Shown: positions 28,616 through 38,269 of the stretch, piece by piece
Layout of the letters: the number at the start of each line of letters is the position of its first letter
How positions within the stretch are numbered: the first letter of the stretch is position 1
DNA from: Pandoraea apista
Lineage (GTDB): Bacteria; Pseudomonadota; Gammaproteobacteria; Burkholderiales; Burkholderiaceae
DNA: 64,000 nucleotides
NCBI RefSeq assembly: GCF_001465595.2
Contig: NZ_CP013481.2
Location: 1,860,001 to 1,924,000, forward strand
Direction: 5' to 3'
Made by a program: the position numbers and the translations under genes
Notes under the pieces: generated by a model
What the model saw: only the letters and a program-made list of their open reading frames with translations
Told to the model about the DNA's origin: nothing
Databases searched by the model: none

Positions 28616-28652
28616 ACTGCGGCGCATTCGATTTTTCGGACTGCGCCGCAGT
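28616..28652 (+). terminator. stem-loop downstream of prpE
   Basis: ACTGCGGCGC (28616-28625) pairs perfectly with 28643-28652 around a 17-base loop. Only TTTT, interrupted, follows. Possible terminator. Confidence 0.5.
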
Positions 28653-28700
28653 GCATTTTGGCGGCCGATAAGGTTAGATATCGGGAATCGACGTCGCATT

Positions 28701-28741
28701 ACGACATGTCGTCCGCCATCGCCGGTATGATTTCGCGAAAT
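28701..28741. promoter_or_regulatory. two 12-base perfect palindromes before the DHA2 exporter
   Basis: ACGACATGTCGT (28701-28712) and ATTTCGCGAAAT (28730-28741), the latter overlapping a TATGAT (28726-28731). They are likely operator sites for a regulator encoded elsewhere. Confidence 0.45.
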
Positions 28742-28813
28742 GCCTGCGGGATCGGCGGCTCTCTCATCCACGGCAGACGCGTGCGCCCATGACCGTTCAT
28801 TGTTTATCGACAC

Positions 28814-30268
28814 ATGACTTCACCCAATCCGGCCGCGTGGCGGCAGAAAGCGATGCTCCTCGTGGTGTCCATCGGCTTTTTCATGCAGACGCTGGACTCG
28901 ACGATCGTGAATACGGCGTTGCCGGCCATGGCGCGCGATCTCGGTCAATCGCCGTTACATATGCAGGCAGTGGTCATCGCGTATGCGTTGACCATGGCCG
29001 TCACGATTCCGTTGTCGGGATGGCTGGCGGATCGGTTGGGCACGCGCGTGGTTTTCTCCAGCGCGCTCACGATCTTCTCCATCGGCTCGGCAATGTGCGC
29101 CTATTCCAGCACCCTCGATGCGCTCGTGTGGTGGCGTGTGGTGCAGGGGTTTGGTGGCGCGATGTTGCTGCCGGTGGGACGGTTGGCGGTGTTGCGCACC
29201 TTCCCGCGTGAGCAGTATTTGCAGGCGCTCGCGTTCGTTGCGGTGCCGGGTATGATCGGTCCCCTGATCGGTCCGACGCTGGGTGGGTGGCTGGTCAAGG
29301 TGGCGTCGTGGCACTGGGTGTTTCTGATCAACGTGCCCGTTGGGGTAATCGGTTGCGTGGCAGCGCATTTCTTCCTGATCAACGCGCGCGCGCCGCACCA
29401 GACGTCGTTCGATATCAAGGGATATCTGCTGCTCTCTGTCGGCATGGTGGCGACCTCGCTCGCGCTCGACCGGCATGCCGATATGGCTGGCGCGCATGCC
29501 CTCATGCTGGTGTTGCTGGTGGTGGGGTTTGCCGGTTTTGTCGCCTATGGGCTATACGCGAACCGTGCGCCACAACCTTTATTCTCGCTCGCGATGTTCC
29601 GCGTGCATACCTTCAGCGTAGGGTTGCTGGGGAATCTCTTCGCGCGAATCGGTATTGCGGCGGTACCTTACCTCGTTCCGCTGTTGCTACAAGTGAGCCT
29701 TGGCTATACCGCGTTCGAAGCGGGTTTGCTGATGCTACCGATCACGATCACGGGAATCTTCGCCAAAAGCCTGGCGACACATCTGGTCACGCGTTATGGC
29801 TACCGGCCCGTGCTGGTGTGGAACACGATTCTTGCCGGGGGCGTGATGGCGAGTTTCGCTGTCGTAACCCCGCACTATCCAGTGCCGCTGCTGATCCTCC
29901 AGTTGGGCATTCTGGGCGGCATTAACTCGATACAGTTCACGGCAATGAATACGTTGACGTTAAAGGACCTGAATCCGGACGACGCGAGCGGCGGCAATAG
30001 CCTGTTCTCGCTCGTGCAGATGCTGGCCATGAGCTTCGGTCTGACCGTGGGCGGTGCGTTGCTGGTGACGTTCACGGGAGCGTTTGGCGAGAGTGCGGGC
30101 GTTGGAGCGCTTCCTGCGTTCCGGGCGACGTTTGCCTGCGTTGGCCTGATCACGTGTTGTTCTGCGTGGATCTTTGCCCAACTGACCGACCGTGAACAGA
30201 GGGCTACCGATGACGGCGACGCGCAGGCACAAGCCGTGGCAGCGACACCCCCGCCTCCGGCAAATTAG
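28814..30268 (+). CDS. MFS drug exporter, DHA2 (EmrB/QacA, MdtD-like) family
   Basis: A 484-residue, 14-segment proton antiporter. Motif D1 LDSTIVNTALPAMARDLG is near residue 30, motif A GWLADRLGTRVVF after helix 2 and motif B-like WRVVQGFGGAMLLPVGR in helix 4. Motif C is represented by AVPGMIGPLIGPTLGGW. The ATG at 28814 gives the standard short N terminus. It probably expels drugs or metabolites. No regulator is adjacent; two palindromes upstream suggest control in trans. No EmrA-type adaptor lies nearby. Confidence 0.88.
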   Translation: MTSPNPAAWRQKAMLLVVSIGFFMQTLDSTIVNTALPAMARDLGQSPLHMQAVVIAYALTMAVTIPLSGWLADRLGTRVVFSSALTIFSIGSAMCAYSSTLDALVWWRVVQGFGGAMLLPVGRLAVLRTFPREQYLQALAFVAVPGMIGPLIGPTLGGWLVKVASWHWVFLINVPVGVIGCVAAHFFLINARAPHQTSFDIKGYLLLSVGMVATSLALDRHADMAGAHALMLVLLVVGFAGFVAYGLYANRAPQPLFSLAMFRVHTFSVGLLGNLFARIGIAAVPYLVPLLLQVSLGYTAFEAGLLMLPITITGIFAKSLATHLVTRYGYRPVLVWNTILAGGVMASFAVVTPHYPVPLLILQLGILGGINSIQFTAMNTLTLKDLNPDDASGGNSLFSLVQMLAMSFGLTVGGALLVTFTGAFGESAGVGALPAFRATFACVGLITCCSAWIFAQLTDREQRATDDGDAQAQAVAATPPPPAN

Positions 30269-30391
30269 GGCGTTGGGCGCGCCGATTCGAGCCAGCGCGC
30301 CGTGAAGCGCTGCGATGCACCTTGAATGAGAGGTGAGAGGCGGTGGGGATGACAGCGATGACGGCTGTGGTGCTTATGCAAGTCATCCGCT

Positions 30392-31318
30392 TCATCCCCG
30401 CGAAGCAAATGGTCTGTCGAGAATTTCGGGTGCGCGAATGGCGTCGATTAGCAGGCCGAGGAAGGCTTCGACGGGAGCGGGCAGGGTGCGGCCGGCCATC
30501 GTCTGCACTTGCAGCGAGCGTTGGTGCAGCGCCGGGTTCCGGATGGGAATGGCAACGAGCCCTTCAGGGGCCAGTCGGCTGCGCACCGTGAGCAAACCGG
30601 TGAGCGTGACGGCATTGCCCGAGCGCACGAAGCTGTGTAGCGCGGCGTGATAGTTGCTCACGAACACCGGTTCGAAAAGCAGACCTTCGAGCGTGCAGCA
30701 AAGATCAAACATCTGCCGGATGGTCACGCCGGCGTTCGAAAGCGCCAGCGGGTAGGGCAGCAGGTCGGCGAGTGCAATGTCGCGTCGTTTGGCGAGCGGG
30801 TGCCGCCTGGCCATCAGGGCATAGATCGGTGCCGGCTGCGTGTGTACGACCTGCACTCCTTTTTCCGGCGCGACGCTGAAGCACACGGCGATATCCGCCT
30901 CGCCATCGCGCACGCGCACAGTGGCATCGAACGGAGATACGACGTCGAGCAGGAAGTGCGCGCCCGGATAGGTTTCGCGAAAGCGTGCAAACACCTGCGG
31001 CAGGAAGTCCCGCGCGACCCCCTCGGCGCTGGCGACGCGAATCGTTGCGCGCCCAACTTCCGTGAGTCCCCGGATTTCCGACGTGACACGCTCTGCGTCG
31101 AGCAGTACGCGACGCGCATGATCTGCGAGCAACTCGCCCGCTTCACTTAGCACCATGCCGCGCGGCCGGCGTTCGAAGAGCGGTGTGCCGAGGTCTTCTT
31201 CGAGCTTCGCGATCTGACGGCTCAGCGCCGAGACCGCTACATGCAGGCGCTCTGAGGCGCGACTCAGCGAGCCGGTGCGAGCAACTTCGAGAAAGTAACG
31301 CAGCGCGTGAGTTTGCAT
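30392..31318 (-). CDS. LysR-family transcriptional regulator
   Basis: A 308-residue regulator. The N-terminal helix-turn-helix (residues 3-62) reads HALRYFLEVARTGSLSRASE, then VAVSALSRQIAKLEEDLGTP and LFERRPRGMVLSEAG. Residues about 90-295 are the periplasmic-binding-like effector domain. ATG 31318 (MQTHALRYF) is the family start; the frame stays open 300 bases upstream without LysR features. It is divergent from the M20 peptidase and MHS permease genes, which it most likely controls. The 229-base gap contains an AT-rich stretch near 31380-31435 with TTGACA on the minus strand at about 31426-31431. Confidence 0.9.
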   Translation of the reverse strand: MQTHALRYFLEVARTGSLSRASERLHVAVSALSRQIAKLEEDLGTPLFERRPRGMVLSEAGELLADHARRVLLDAERVTSEIRGLTEVGRATIRVASAEGVARDFLPQVFARFRETYPGAHFLLDVVSPFDATVRVRDGEADIAVCFSVAPEKGVQVVHTQPAPIYALMARRHPLAKRRDIALADLLPYPLALSNAGVTIRQMFDLCCTLEGLLFEPVFVSNYHAALHSFVRSGNAVTLTGLLTVRSRLAPEGLVAIPIRNPALHQRSLQVQTMAGRTLPAPVEAFLGLLIDAIRAPEILDRPFASRG

Positions 31319-31547
31319 GGGAAGCGGTCGAGTGACAGGGGCGGAATGGGACGGTCGAGCAGGGCGTTTCCCCGGCTTTTTGCTTTGCCAAAACGGCAAA
31401 GAAACATTCGAAATATTATCATTGTTGTCAAAAATACCCGCTCCTAGAATGGCCTGAACGGTTGTGCCGCAGCGTGCCACCGGCACGCGTCGCAGTGATG
31501 CGCGAGACAAGGCTGCCGTGCCCTCACAAGCCATCTGGAGACAAGCA

Positions 31548-32945
31548 GTGACACGTAGCGCAGCGATTTCCCAAGCCACCGCCCAATACGATTCGGGCGC
31601 GTTTCTCGATACCCTCAACCGTCGCGTTGCCTACAAGACCGAGAGTCAGGAGGCAGACAGCGGCGACGTGCTGCACGCTTATCTCACCGAGGAGATGATC
31701 CCGGCGCTCGCGGCGCTCGGCTTTACGTCGCGCGTCGTGCCTAATCCGGTGCCGGGCGGCGGGCCGTTCCTGATTGCTCAACGTCACGAGAGCGACGACG
31801 TGCCTACAGTCCTCACTTACGGCCACGGCGACGTGGTGCGTGGCTACGACGCACAGTGGCGTGACGGGCTCAAGCCATGGGAGATCGTGGTGGAGGGCGA
31901 CCGCTGGTACGGACGCGGCACCGCCGACAACAAAGGTCAGCACACGATCAATCTGGCGGCGCTGGCGGAGGTCCTGGCCTTGCGCGGCGGCAAGCTCGGA
32001 TACAACGTGAAGATGATTGTGGAGATGGGCGAAGAAATGGGCTCGCCGGGCTTGCACGCGATTTGCGAGCAATTGCGCGACGAGTTGCGAGCCGACGTGC
32101 TGATAGCCTCCGACGGTCCACGCCTGGCGGCGGAGCGTCCCACGGTGTTCCTCGGCTCGCGGGGGCTGGTCAATTTCAAGCTCAGCCTGAATCTGCGCGA
32201 CGGCGGCCATCACTCGGGAAATTGGGGCGGCCTGTTGCGCAATCCGGGGGTTGTGCTGGCGAACGCGATTGCGTCGATGGTCGACGGCAACGGGAAGATT
32301 CTGGTGGAGGGCCTGCGTCCGCCCGAGTTGCCAGCGTCGGTGCGTCGTGCGCTTGCCGGGCTGGAGGTCGGGGGCGGGCCGGACGATCCCGAGGTCGATG
32401 CCGACTATGGTGAGCCGGGCCTGACACCGACAGAACGCGTGATCGGTTGGAACAACATCGAGGTGCTGGCGTTCAAGACGGGCAATCCCGAGAAGCCTGT
32501 CAATGCGATTCCCCCGTATGCCTACGCGCACATGCAGATCCGCTTCGTAGTCGGCACCGACTGGGAGCGGCTGGCCGAGATCGTGCGCGCGCATCTGGAC
32601 GCGCACGGTTTCCCGATGGTCGAAGTCGAGGTTGAGCGGGGTGTGATGGCGACGCGTCTCGATCCGGAAGACCCATGGGTGCTGTGGGCGTTGACGTCGA
32701 TACGCGAGACGACAGGTAAGCCGCCGGTGCTGCTGCCGAATCTTGGCGGTACGTTGCCGAACGATGTATTCGCGGACGTTCTTGGTCTGCCCACGCTATG
32801 GGTACCGCACTCGTACCCGGCCTGTTCGCAGCACGCGCCAGACGAGCATTTACTCGGATCGGTCGCACGTGAGGCGTTGCAGATCATGGCGGGGCTGTTT
32901 TGGGATCTGGGGGATGTCGAGCTCAAAGAGGGGAAGCCGCGATGA
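31548..32945 (+). CDS. M20-family metallopeptidase/amidohydrolase
   Basis: A 465-residue zinc-dependent peptidase or acyl-amino-acid hydrolase. The two-metal site is visible: His93/Asp95 in YGHGDVV, Asp127 in RGTADNKGQH, Glu162-Glu163 in EMGEEMGSPG and a late histidine in YPACSQHAPDEH. The dimerisation domain begins near residue 200. I propose the GTG at 31548, preceded by GGAG at a proper distance; the frame is open to 31464 but without SD support. It overlaps the next gene by ATGA, so peptidase and permease are coupled, suggesting hydrolysis of an imported peptide or N-acyl amino acid. Confidence 0.88.
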   Translation: MTRSAAISQATAQYDSGAFLDTLNRRVAYKTESQEADSGDVLHAYLTEEMIPALAALGFTSRVVPNPVPGGGPFLIAQRHESDDVPTVLTYGHGDVVRGYDAQWRDGLKPWEIVVEGDRWYGRGTADNKGQHTINLAALAEVLALRGGKLGYNVKMIVEMGEEMGSPGLHAICEQLRDELRADVLIASDGPRLAAERPTVFLGSRGLVNFKLSLNLRDGGHHSGNWGGLLRNPGVVLANAIASMVDGNGKILVEGLRPPELPASVRRALAGLEVGGGPDDPEVDADYGEPGLTPTERVIGWNNIEVLAFKTGNPEKPVNAIPPYAYAHMQIRFVVGTDWERLAEIVRAHLDAHGFPMVEVEVERGVMATRLDPEDPWVLWALTSIRETTGKPPVLLPNLGGTLPNDVFADVLGLPTLWVPHSYPACSQHAPDEHLLGSVAREALQIMAGLFWDLGDVELKEGKPR

Positions 32946-34297
32946 ACAGCACCGCTGCCGCCGCTGGGGCGGATCATACGAACGGCGCGTCGAGCGCCGG
33001 CAAGGAGGGCGCGCGTACGGATGTGCCCGTCTACAAGCTGATTGTCGCAACGTCGATCGGGAACGCGCTTGAATGGTATGACCTGATCGTCTACGGCTAT
33101 TTCGCGGTGACGATCTCGAAGCTGTTTTTCCCCGCACACGACGAGACCGTGTCGCTGTTGATGGCGTTGGGAACGTTTGCGCTGTCGTATCTGGCGCGTC
33201 CTCTGGGGGCTTTCGTGCTGGGGGCGTACGCGGATCGTCACGGACGTCGTGCGTCGCTGATGTTATCGATCGCCATGATGACGGTAGGCACCGGGCTTAT
33301 CGCGTTTATGCCGACGTATGCGGTGATCGGGGTGTGGGCGCCGATCGGCATCTTCCTGTCGCGACTGATGCAGGGATTCTCGGCGGGGGGCGAGTTTGGC
33401 AGTTCGACGGCGTTCCTTGTGGAGCACGTACCTCACCGGCCGGGCTTCATGTCGAGCTGGCAGTTCGCGAGTCAGGGGGCGAGCACGCTGTTGGCGTCGG
33501 CATTCGGAGCGGTACTCACGGGCGTACTGACGCAACCGCAACTCGAGTCGTGGGGATGGCGTATTCCGTTCCTGTTCGGAATGCTGGTGGGGCCTATCGG
33601 GCTTTACATCCGGAAGTATGTTGACGAGACGCCTGCATTCGAGCGCGACATCGCGCGAAAGAGCGCGGTGCGGGCGGAAGAGGGCAGTGCGGGAAAATCG
33701 CCGGTGTGGGAGGTGTTGACGACGCAGAAATCGCGTTTGCTGGTGTCCATCGGTGCGCTGGTGCTCACGACGACGGCGAACTACATGATTCTGTATATGC
33801 CGACGTATGCGACAAAACAACTCGGCTTGCCGCCGTCACAGGGCTTCATTGCAACGCTGGTGACGGGCTTCGTCATCATGACGCTGACGCCGTTCGTCGG
33901 GCATTGGTCGGATAAGGTAGGACGTATTCGCATCATGCTGGTGGCGGGGGTGTTGTTCCTGTGTACGGTGTATCCGGCGTTCGCGTTCATGAACGCGCAT
34001 GCATCGCTGGCGACGATGATGGTCGTGATGCTGTGGGTCGGCACGTTGAAGGCGGTGTACTTCGCACCGATCCCAGCACTGATGTCGTCATTGTTCCCGA
34101 CGCGTACGCGCGCAACGGGGATGGCAGTGGGTTACAACCTTGGCACGACGATCTTCGGCGGTTTTACCCCGTTGGCGGTGGCATGGCTGATTGCGGCGTC
34201 GGGCAACAAGCTGGCGCCGGGGCTGTATCTGATGGTGGGCGCGGTGATCAGTCTGACGACACTGCTGATTGCGCGGGCGCGGATGGGGGCACGCTGA
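32942..34297 (+). CDS. MFS transporter, metabolite:H+ symporter (MHS, ProP-like) family
   Basis: A 451-residue permease. VATSIGNALEWYDLIVYGYF in helix 1 and RPLGAFVLGAYADRHGRRAS in loop 2-3 are MHS hallmarks. RLMQGFSAGGEFGSSTAFLVE in helices 4-5 is also typical. Substrates in this family include proline/betaine, citrate, ketoglutarate and shikimate. Its start codon overlaps the peptidase stop (ATGA). With the divergent LysR this forms a small uptake-and-hydrolysis module. Confidence 0.9.
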   Translation: MNSTAAAAGADHTNGASSAGKEGARTDVPVYKLIVATSIGNALEWYDLIVYGYFAVTISKLFFPAHDETVSLLMALGTFALSYLARPLGAFVLGAYADRHGRRASLMLSIAMMTVGTGLIAFMPTYAVIGVWAPIGIFLSRLMQGFSAGGEFGSSTAFLVEHVPHRPGFMSSWQFASQGASTLLASAFGAVLTGVLTQPQLESWGWRIPFLFGMLVGPIGLYIRKYVDETPAFERDIARKSAVRAEEGSAGKSPVWEVLTTQKSRLLVSIGALVLTTTANYMILYMPTYATKQLGLPPSQGFIATLVTGFVIMTLTPFVGHWSDKVGRIRIMLVAGVLFLCTVYPAFAFMNAHASLATMMVVMLWVGTLKAVYFAPIPALMSSLFPTRTRATGMAVGYNLGTTIFGGFTPLAVAWLIAASGNKLAPGLYLMVGAVISLTTLLIARARMGAR

Positions 34298-34439
34298 GGG
34301 GGATCGGCTGGGCGAAGGCCCGAGGGGAGGCGCTCGTCGGTGTCGCGTGTGAAGGTGTCGCGCGTGGCTGGCGTGGCGCGTCCCTTTGATGGCAAGGGTG
34401 TGCGGGGGCCTTGGTGACGTTGCCGCGACGTAGTGTCGT

Positions 34440-34715
34440 TGGGCATGCAGGCGGGGCGCTGAGTTCTTGCAGGAAGTGATCTCGAACGAGCGCCAGTGAG
34501 TCGATATTCATGCGCGGATAGTCTTGTTGCAGCATGGCTGCGACTTGTCGGGCGACGTCCGCGAGAATCGCACCTCAGAGAGCTTCTTCCGAGATCTGCT
34601 TCGCTTCCTGATACCTCCCAATGGTCATTGAGCAGTACATCGTCTGATCTGCGGTCCAGACGCGGAGTATGTCTATCGCGTCGTCGTCGAGCACGACTGA
34701 ATCGGGATTGGACAT
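34440..34715 (-). pseudogene. DUF5076-like gene inactivated by an in-frame stop
   Basis: Read on the minus strand from ATG 34715 the frame gives MSNPDSVVLDDDAIDILRVW and continues to SEEAL. A TGA (34577-34575) follows, and then the same frame carries on as GAILADVARQVAAMLQQDY and DHFLQELSAP. The order LRVW ... WG-x-x-LADVARxV ... F-x-x-E is that of DUF5076 proteins. The TGA sits exactly where the family has tryptophan (TGG), so one substitution explains it. The natural stop also seems lost: the frame runs on as low-complexity sequence to about 34248. Family assignment is from memory. Confidence 0.5.
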
Positions 34716-35060
34716 TCATACATCGCATTCCTCTCTTAAGTCAGGCCAGCGCTCGAATCGAAACGCAGATGACAAGACGGCGGCGATTCTGTCGAATAGA
34801 CGGCGTAGCGCATTCCGGATTTGGACGCGACACTCGGGTTTCCGGGAACCTTGAACCTTGAACCCGACACTCGGGGGTACGACGACGCTCGAAGGCAGTC
34901 GGCAATAGCCCCCCGCTAAGTACTTTCCCTCCCCCTCCGAAGTCGGGATTTGCCGACCTTGCCGTCGGAAATTTTTTCCTCTAGTATTTTAGGCATAAAC
35001 TATTTACGATTTAACAAAGATCGGCAAGCGCGACGCGATCTGTGAATCCGGAGGTTGGAG
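34716..35060. other. upstream region of the aromatic-CoA operon
   Basis: About 345 bases without a gene. The 34960-35020 part is AT-rich (TATTTTAGGCATAAAC...) and probably carries the promoter, with TAAA/TTTA arms that could be part of an operator. No local regulator gene accompanies the operon. A GGAGG precedes the first gene. Confidence 0.4.
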
Positions 35061-37403
35061 ATGAATATCGTCTGTATCGGCGGCGGTCCCGCGGGCCTGT
35101 ATTTCGGGTTGTTGATGAAGCTGCGCGAACCTTCCCACCGTGTTGTGGTGGTCGAGCGCAACCGGCCCTACGACACGTTCGGCTGGGGTGTGGTGTTCTC
35201 CGACGCCACCATGGACAACCTCCAGCAAGCCGACCCCGTGAGCGCTGCGCAGATCAACGACGCCTTCAACCATTGGGACGACATCGATATCCACTTCGAA
35301 GGCCGCACGATCACCTCCGGCGGTCACGGATTCATCGGCATCGGCCGCAAGAAGCTGCTCAATATTCTGCAAGCGCGCTGCGAAGCGCTCGGTGTCGAAC
35401 TGGTTTTCGAGACGGACGTCTCCGACGATCAGGAAATCGCTCGCCGCTATCAGGCTGATCTGGTGATCGCGTCCGACGGCCTGAACAGCCGTATCCGTAC
35501 CCGTTACGCCGACACCTACCGCCCGGATATCGACACGCGCCGGAATCGCTTCGTCTGGCTCGGCACGCATCAACGTTTCGACGCCTTCACGTTCGCCTTC
35601 GAGAAGACGGAACACGGCTGGTTTCAGGCGCACGCCTATCAGTTCGACGCCGACACGTCGACGTTCATCGTGGAGACGCCCGAGGAAGTCTGGCGCGCCC
35701 ACGGCATTGACGAGATGAGCCAGGAAGAGGGCGTGAAATTCTGCGAAGACCTCTTTGCGAAGTACCTCGGCGGCCATGAACTTATGAGCAACGCCAAGCA
35801 TCTTCGCGGCTCGGCCATCTGGATTCGCTTCCCGCGCGTGATTTGCGAACACTGGGTCCACTGGAGCGATGTCGACGGCAAGCGTGTTCCTGTCGTACTC
35901 ATGGGCGACGCCGCACACACCGCACACTTCTCCATCGGGTCCGGCACCAAGCTCGCGCTGGAAGACGCCATCTCGCTCGCCGACGGCCTCGGCACTCAGG
36001 GCGTGGACGCCCTGCCGGGCGTGCTGGCCGATTACGAAGCCGCCCGCAGCGTCGAAGTGCTCAAGATCCAGAACGCCGCGCGCAATTCGACCGAGTGGTT
36101 CGAGACCGTCGAACGCTACGCGCGCTTCTCGCCGGAGCAATTCGCCTATTCGCTGCTCACGCGCTCGCAGCGTATTTCCCACGAGAACCTGCGAGTGCGC
36201 GACGCCGGCTACGTCGAAGGCTACGAAGACTGGCTCGCCGAGCACGCGGGAGTGAAACGCGCTCAGGGCCAGCAAGCGATTCCCCCGATGTTCACGCCGT
36301 TCCGCGCACGCGACCTCACACTCAAGAATCGCATCGTGATGTCGCCGATGGCCATGTATTCGGCGGTCGACGGCGTACCGGGCGACTTCCACCTCGTGCA
36401 CCTCGGTAGCCGCGCGTTGGGCGGTGCGGGCATGATCGTGGCCGAAATGACCTGCGTGTCGCCCGACGCCCGTATCACGCCGGGATGCCCCGGCCTGTGG
36501 AACGATACACAACGCGACGCGTGGAAGCGCATCGTCGACTTCGTGCACGCGGGCAGCGATGCGAAGATCGCCATGCAGATCGGCCACGCCGGTCGCAAGG
36601 GGTCGACGCGCCTCGCATGGGACGGTATCGATCAACCTCTCACCGAAGGCAATTGGCCGCTGATCTCGGCCTCGCCGCTGCCCTATATCGAAGACGTATC
36701 GCAAACGCCGCGCGAAATGACGCGCGCCGATATGGACCGCGTCAAGGACGACTTCGTACAAGCGGCCCGTCGTGCCGCCGAAGCCGGCTTCGACTGGCTC
36801 GAGCTGCACTGCGCGCACGGGTATCTGCTCTCGAGCTTCATCTCGCCGCTCACGAACCAGCGCACCGACGAATACGGCGGCTCGCTGGAGAATCGCCTGC
36901 GCTATCCACTGGAAGTCTTCCATGCCGTGCGTGACGTCTGGCCGTCGGCCAAGCCGATGTCGGTCCGTATTTCGGCGCACGACTGGGTCGAGGGCGGTAT
37001 TACGCCGGACGACGCGGTCGCCATCGCCCGCGCTTTCAAGAACGCAGGCGCCGATCTCATCGACTGCTCGTCGGGGCAGGTCAGCAAGGCCGAAAAGCCG
37101 GTGTATGGCCGCATGTTCCAGACACCGTTCGCCGATCGTGTGCGCAACGAGGCAGGTATTCCGACGATTGCCGTCGGTGCGATTTTCGAAGCGGATCATG
37201 TGAACAGCATCATCGCATCGGGCCGCGCCGATCTGTGCGCGCTGGCGCGTCCGCATCTGGCCGATCCGTTCTGGACACTGCACGAAGCCGCCAAGATTGG
37301 TTACAAGGATTTACCGTGGCCGGCGCAGTACTATGCGGGCAAACGGCAGTACGAGACCAATCTGGAGCGTGCTGCCGCCTACGCTCAACAGATCGGTAAA
37401 TAA
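35061..37403 (+). CDS. FAD monooxygenase-OYE fusion: anthraniloyl-CoA monooxygenase/reductase or salicylyl-CoA 5-hydroxylase type
   Basis: A 780-residue two-domain flavoprotein. Residues 1-~395 form a class A FAD monooxygenase: dinucleotide-binding [16 protein letters not shown], the DG-type stretch [18 protein letters not shown] and the FAD motif [19 protein letters not shown]. Residues ~405-780 are an Old Yellow Enzyme barrel: [31 protein letters not shown], and the active-site stretch [20 protein letters not shown]. This fusion is known from aerobic 2-aminobenzoyl-CoA metabolism (hydroxylation plus ring reduction) and is often labelled salicylyl-CoA 5-hydroxylase. The neighbouring ligase, dehydrogenases and Rid protein favour the 2-aminobenzoate reading (inference). 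Confidence 0.88.
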   Translation: MNIVCIGGGPAGLYFGLLMKLREPSHRVVVVERNRPYDTFGWGVVFSDATMDNLQQADPVSAAQINDAFNHWDDIDIHFEGRTITSGGHGFIGIGRKKLLNILQARCEALGVELVFETDVSDDQEIARRYQADLVIASDGLNSRIRTRYADTYRPDIDTRRNRFVWLGTHQRFDAFTFAFEKTEHGWFQAHAYQFDADTSTFIVETPEEVWRAHGIDEMSQEEGVKFCEDLFAKYLGGHELMSNAKHLRGSAIWIRFPRVICEHWVHWSDVDGKRVPVVLMGDAAHTAHFSIGSGTKLALEDAISLADGLGTQGVDALPGVLADYEAARSVEVLKIQNAARNSTEWFETVERYARFSPEQFAYSLLTRSQRISHENLRVRDAGYVEGYEDWLAEHAGVKRAQGQQAIPPMFTPFRARDLTLKNRIVMSPMAMYSAVDGVPGDFHLVHLGSRALGGAGMIVAEMTCVSPDARITPGCPGLWNDTQRDAWKRIVDFVHAGSDAKIAMQIGHAGRKGSTRLAWDGIDQPLTEGNWPLISASPLPYIEDVSQTPREMTRADMDRVKDDFVQAARRAAEAGFDWLELHCAHGYLLSSFISPLTNQRTDEYGGSLENRLRYPLEVFHAVRDVWPSAKPMSVRISAHDWVEGGITPDDAVAIARAFKNAGADLIDCSSGQVSKAEKPVYGRMFQTPFADRVRNEAGIPTIAVGAIFEADHVNSIIASGRADLCALARPHLADPFWTLHEAAKIGYKDLPWPAQYYAGKRQYETNLERAAAYAQQIGK

Positions 37404-37412
37404 GGACAGTAG

Positions 37413-38234
37413 ATGACGTCAACCACAACTTCGACGGGTGCCGCTCCGGTGTCGTCGGCATCGCTCAAGGGCATGCACGCGTTGGTGACCGGCGGTGCGC
37501 GCGGGATTGGCGAGGCCGTTGCACGGGCCTTGCTGGCACAGGGCGCCCGGGTCACGCTGCTCGGGCGTAGCGAGACCTCGCTGGCCGATGGCGCGAAGGC
37601 ACTGGCCGGGCATGGCGAAGTCGCGTGGGTCAGCGCCGACATTTCGAACGCGGCAGCGGTCGAGGCGGCTTTTGCGCGCGCGGCCGAGCGTTTCGGCCCG
37701 GTGCAGGTGCTTGTGAATAACGCGGGACAGGCCGTCAGCGCTCCGTTTGGCAAGACGGACGGGGCGCTGTGGCAACAGATGATCGACGTCAACCTGACCG
37801 GTACGTTTCACTGCATTTCCGCTGCGCTGCCTGCCATGCTGGCGGCGGGGTGGGGACGCATCGTGAACGTGGCGAGCACCGCCGGGCTGATTGGCTACCC
37901 GTATGTTACGGCGTATTGCGCGGCCAAGCATGGCGTGATCGGGCTCACGCGTGCGCTGGCGCTCGAAGTGGCGAAGAAGGGCGTGACGGTCAACGCAGTC
38001 TGCCCGGGCTATACGGAAACGGACATCGTGCGCGACGCCGTGGCGAACATCGTCGCCAAAACGGGACGCAGCGAAGACGAAGCACGCGCTGAACTGGCAA
38101 AGCGCAATCCGCAAGGGCGTCTGGTGCAACCGCAAGAGGTTGCCGACGCCGTGCTGTGGCTCTGCCAGCCGGGCGCGGGCGCAGTCACAGGACAGTCGAT
38201 CGCGGTCGCTGGCGGTGAAGTCACCGTCGGCTGA
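37413..38234 (+). CDS. SDR-family dehydrogenase of the aromatic-CoA operon
   Basis: A 273-residue short-chain dehydrogenase. Cofactor motif [24 protein letters not shown] motif [10 protein letters not shown], serine in [10 protein letters not shown] and the catalytic pair in [11 protein letters not shown] are intact. It lies nine bases after the monooxygenase stop. By position it probably acts as a 3-hydroxyacyl-CoA-type dehydrogenase on the reduced-ring CoA ester (inference). The first ~17 residues (serine/threonine/alanine-rich) are outside the fold. Confidence 0.88.
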   Translation: MTSTTTSTGAAPVSSASLKGMHALVTGGARGIGEAVARALLAQGARVTLLGRSETSLADGAKALAGHGEVAWVSADISNAAAVEAAFARAAERFGPVQVLVNNAGQAVSAPFGKTDGALWQQMIDVNLTGTFHCISAALPAMLAAGWGRIVNVASTAGLIGYPYVTAYCAAKHGVIGLTRALALEVAKKGVTVNAVCPGYTETDIVRDAVANIVAKTGRSEDEARAELAKRNPQGRLVQPQEVADAVLWLCQPGAGAVTGQSIAVAGGEVTVG

Positions 38235-38269
38235 GCGCGAATGCAAAACCCATCCAAGGAGATCGGCCA

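Noticed and set aside
35004..37283. A 759-codon minus-strand frame opposite the monooxygenase fusion
   Set aside because: The plus strand has clear FAD and OYE motifs throughout; the opposite frame has no recognisable feature.
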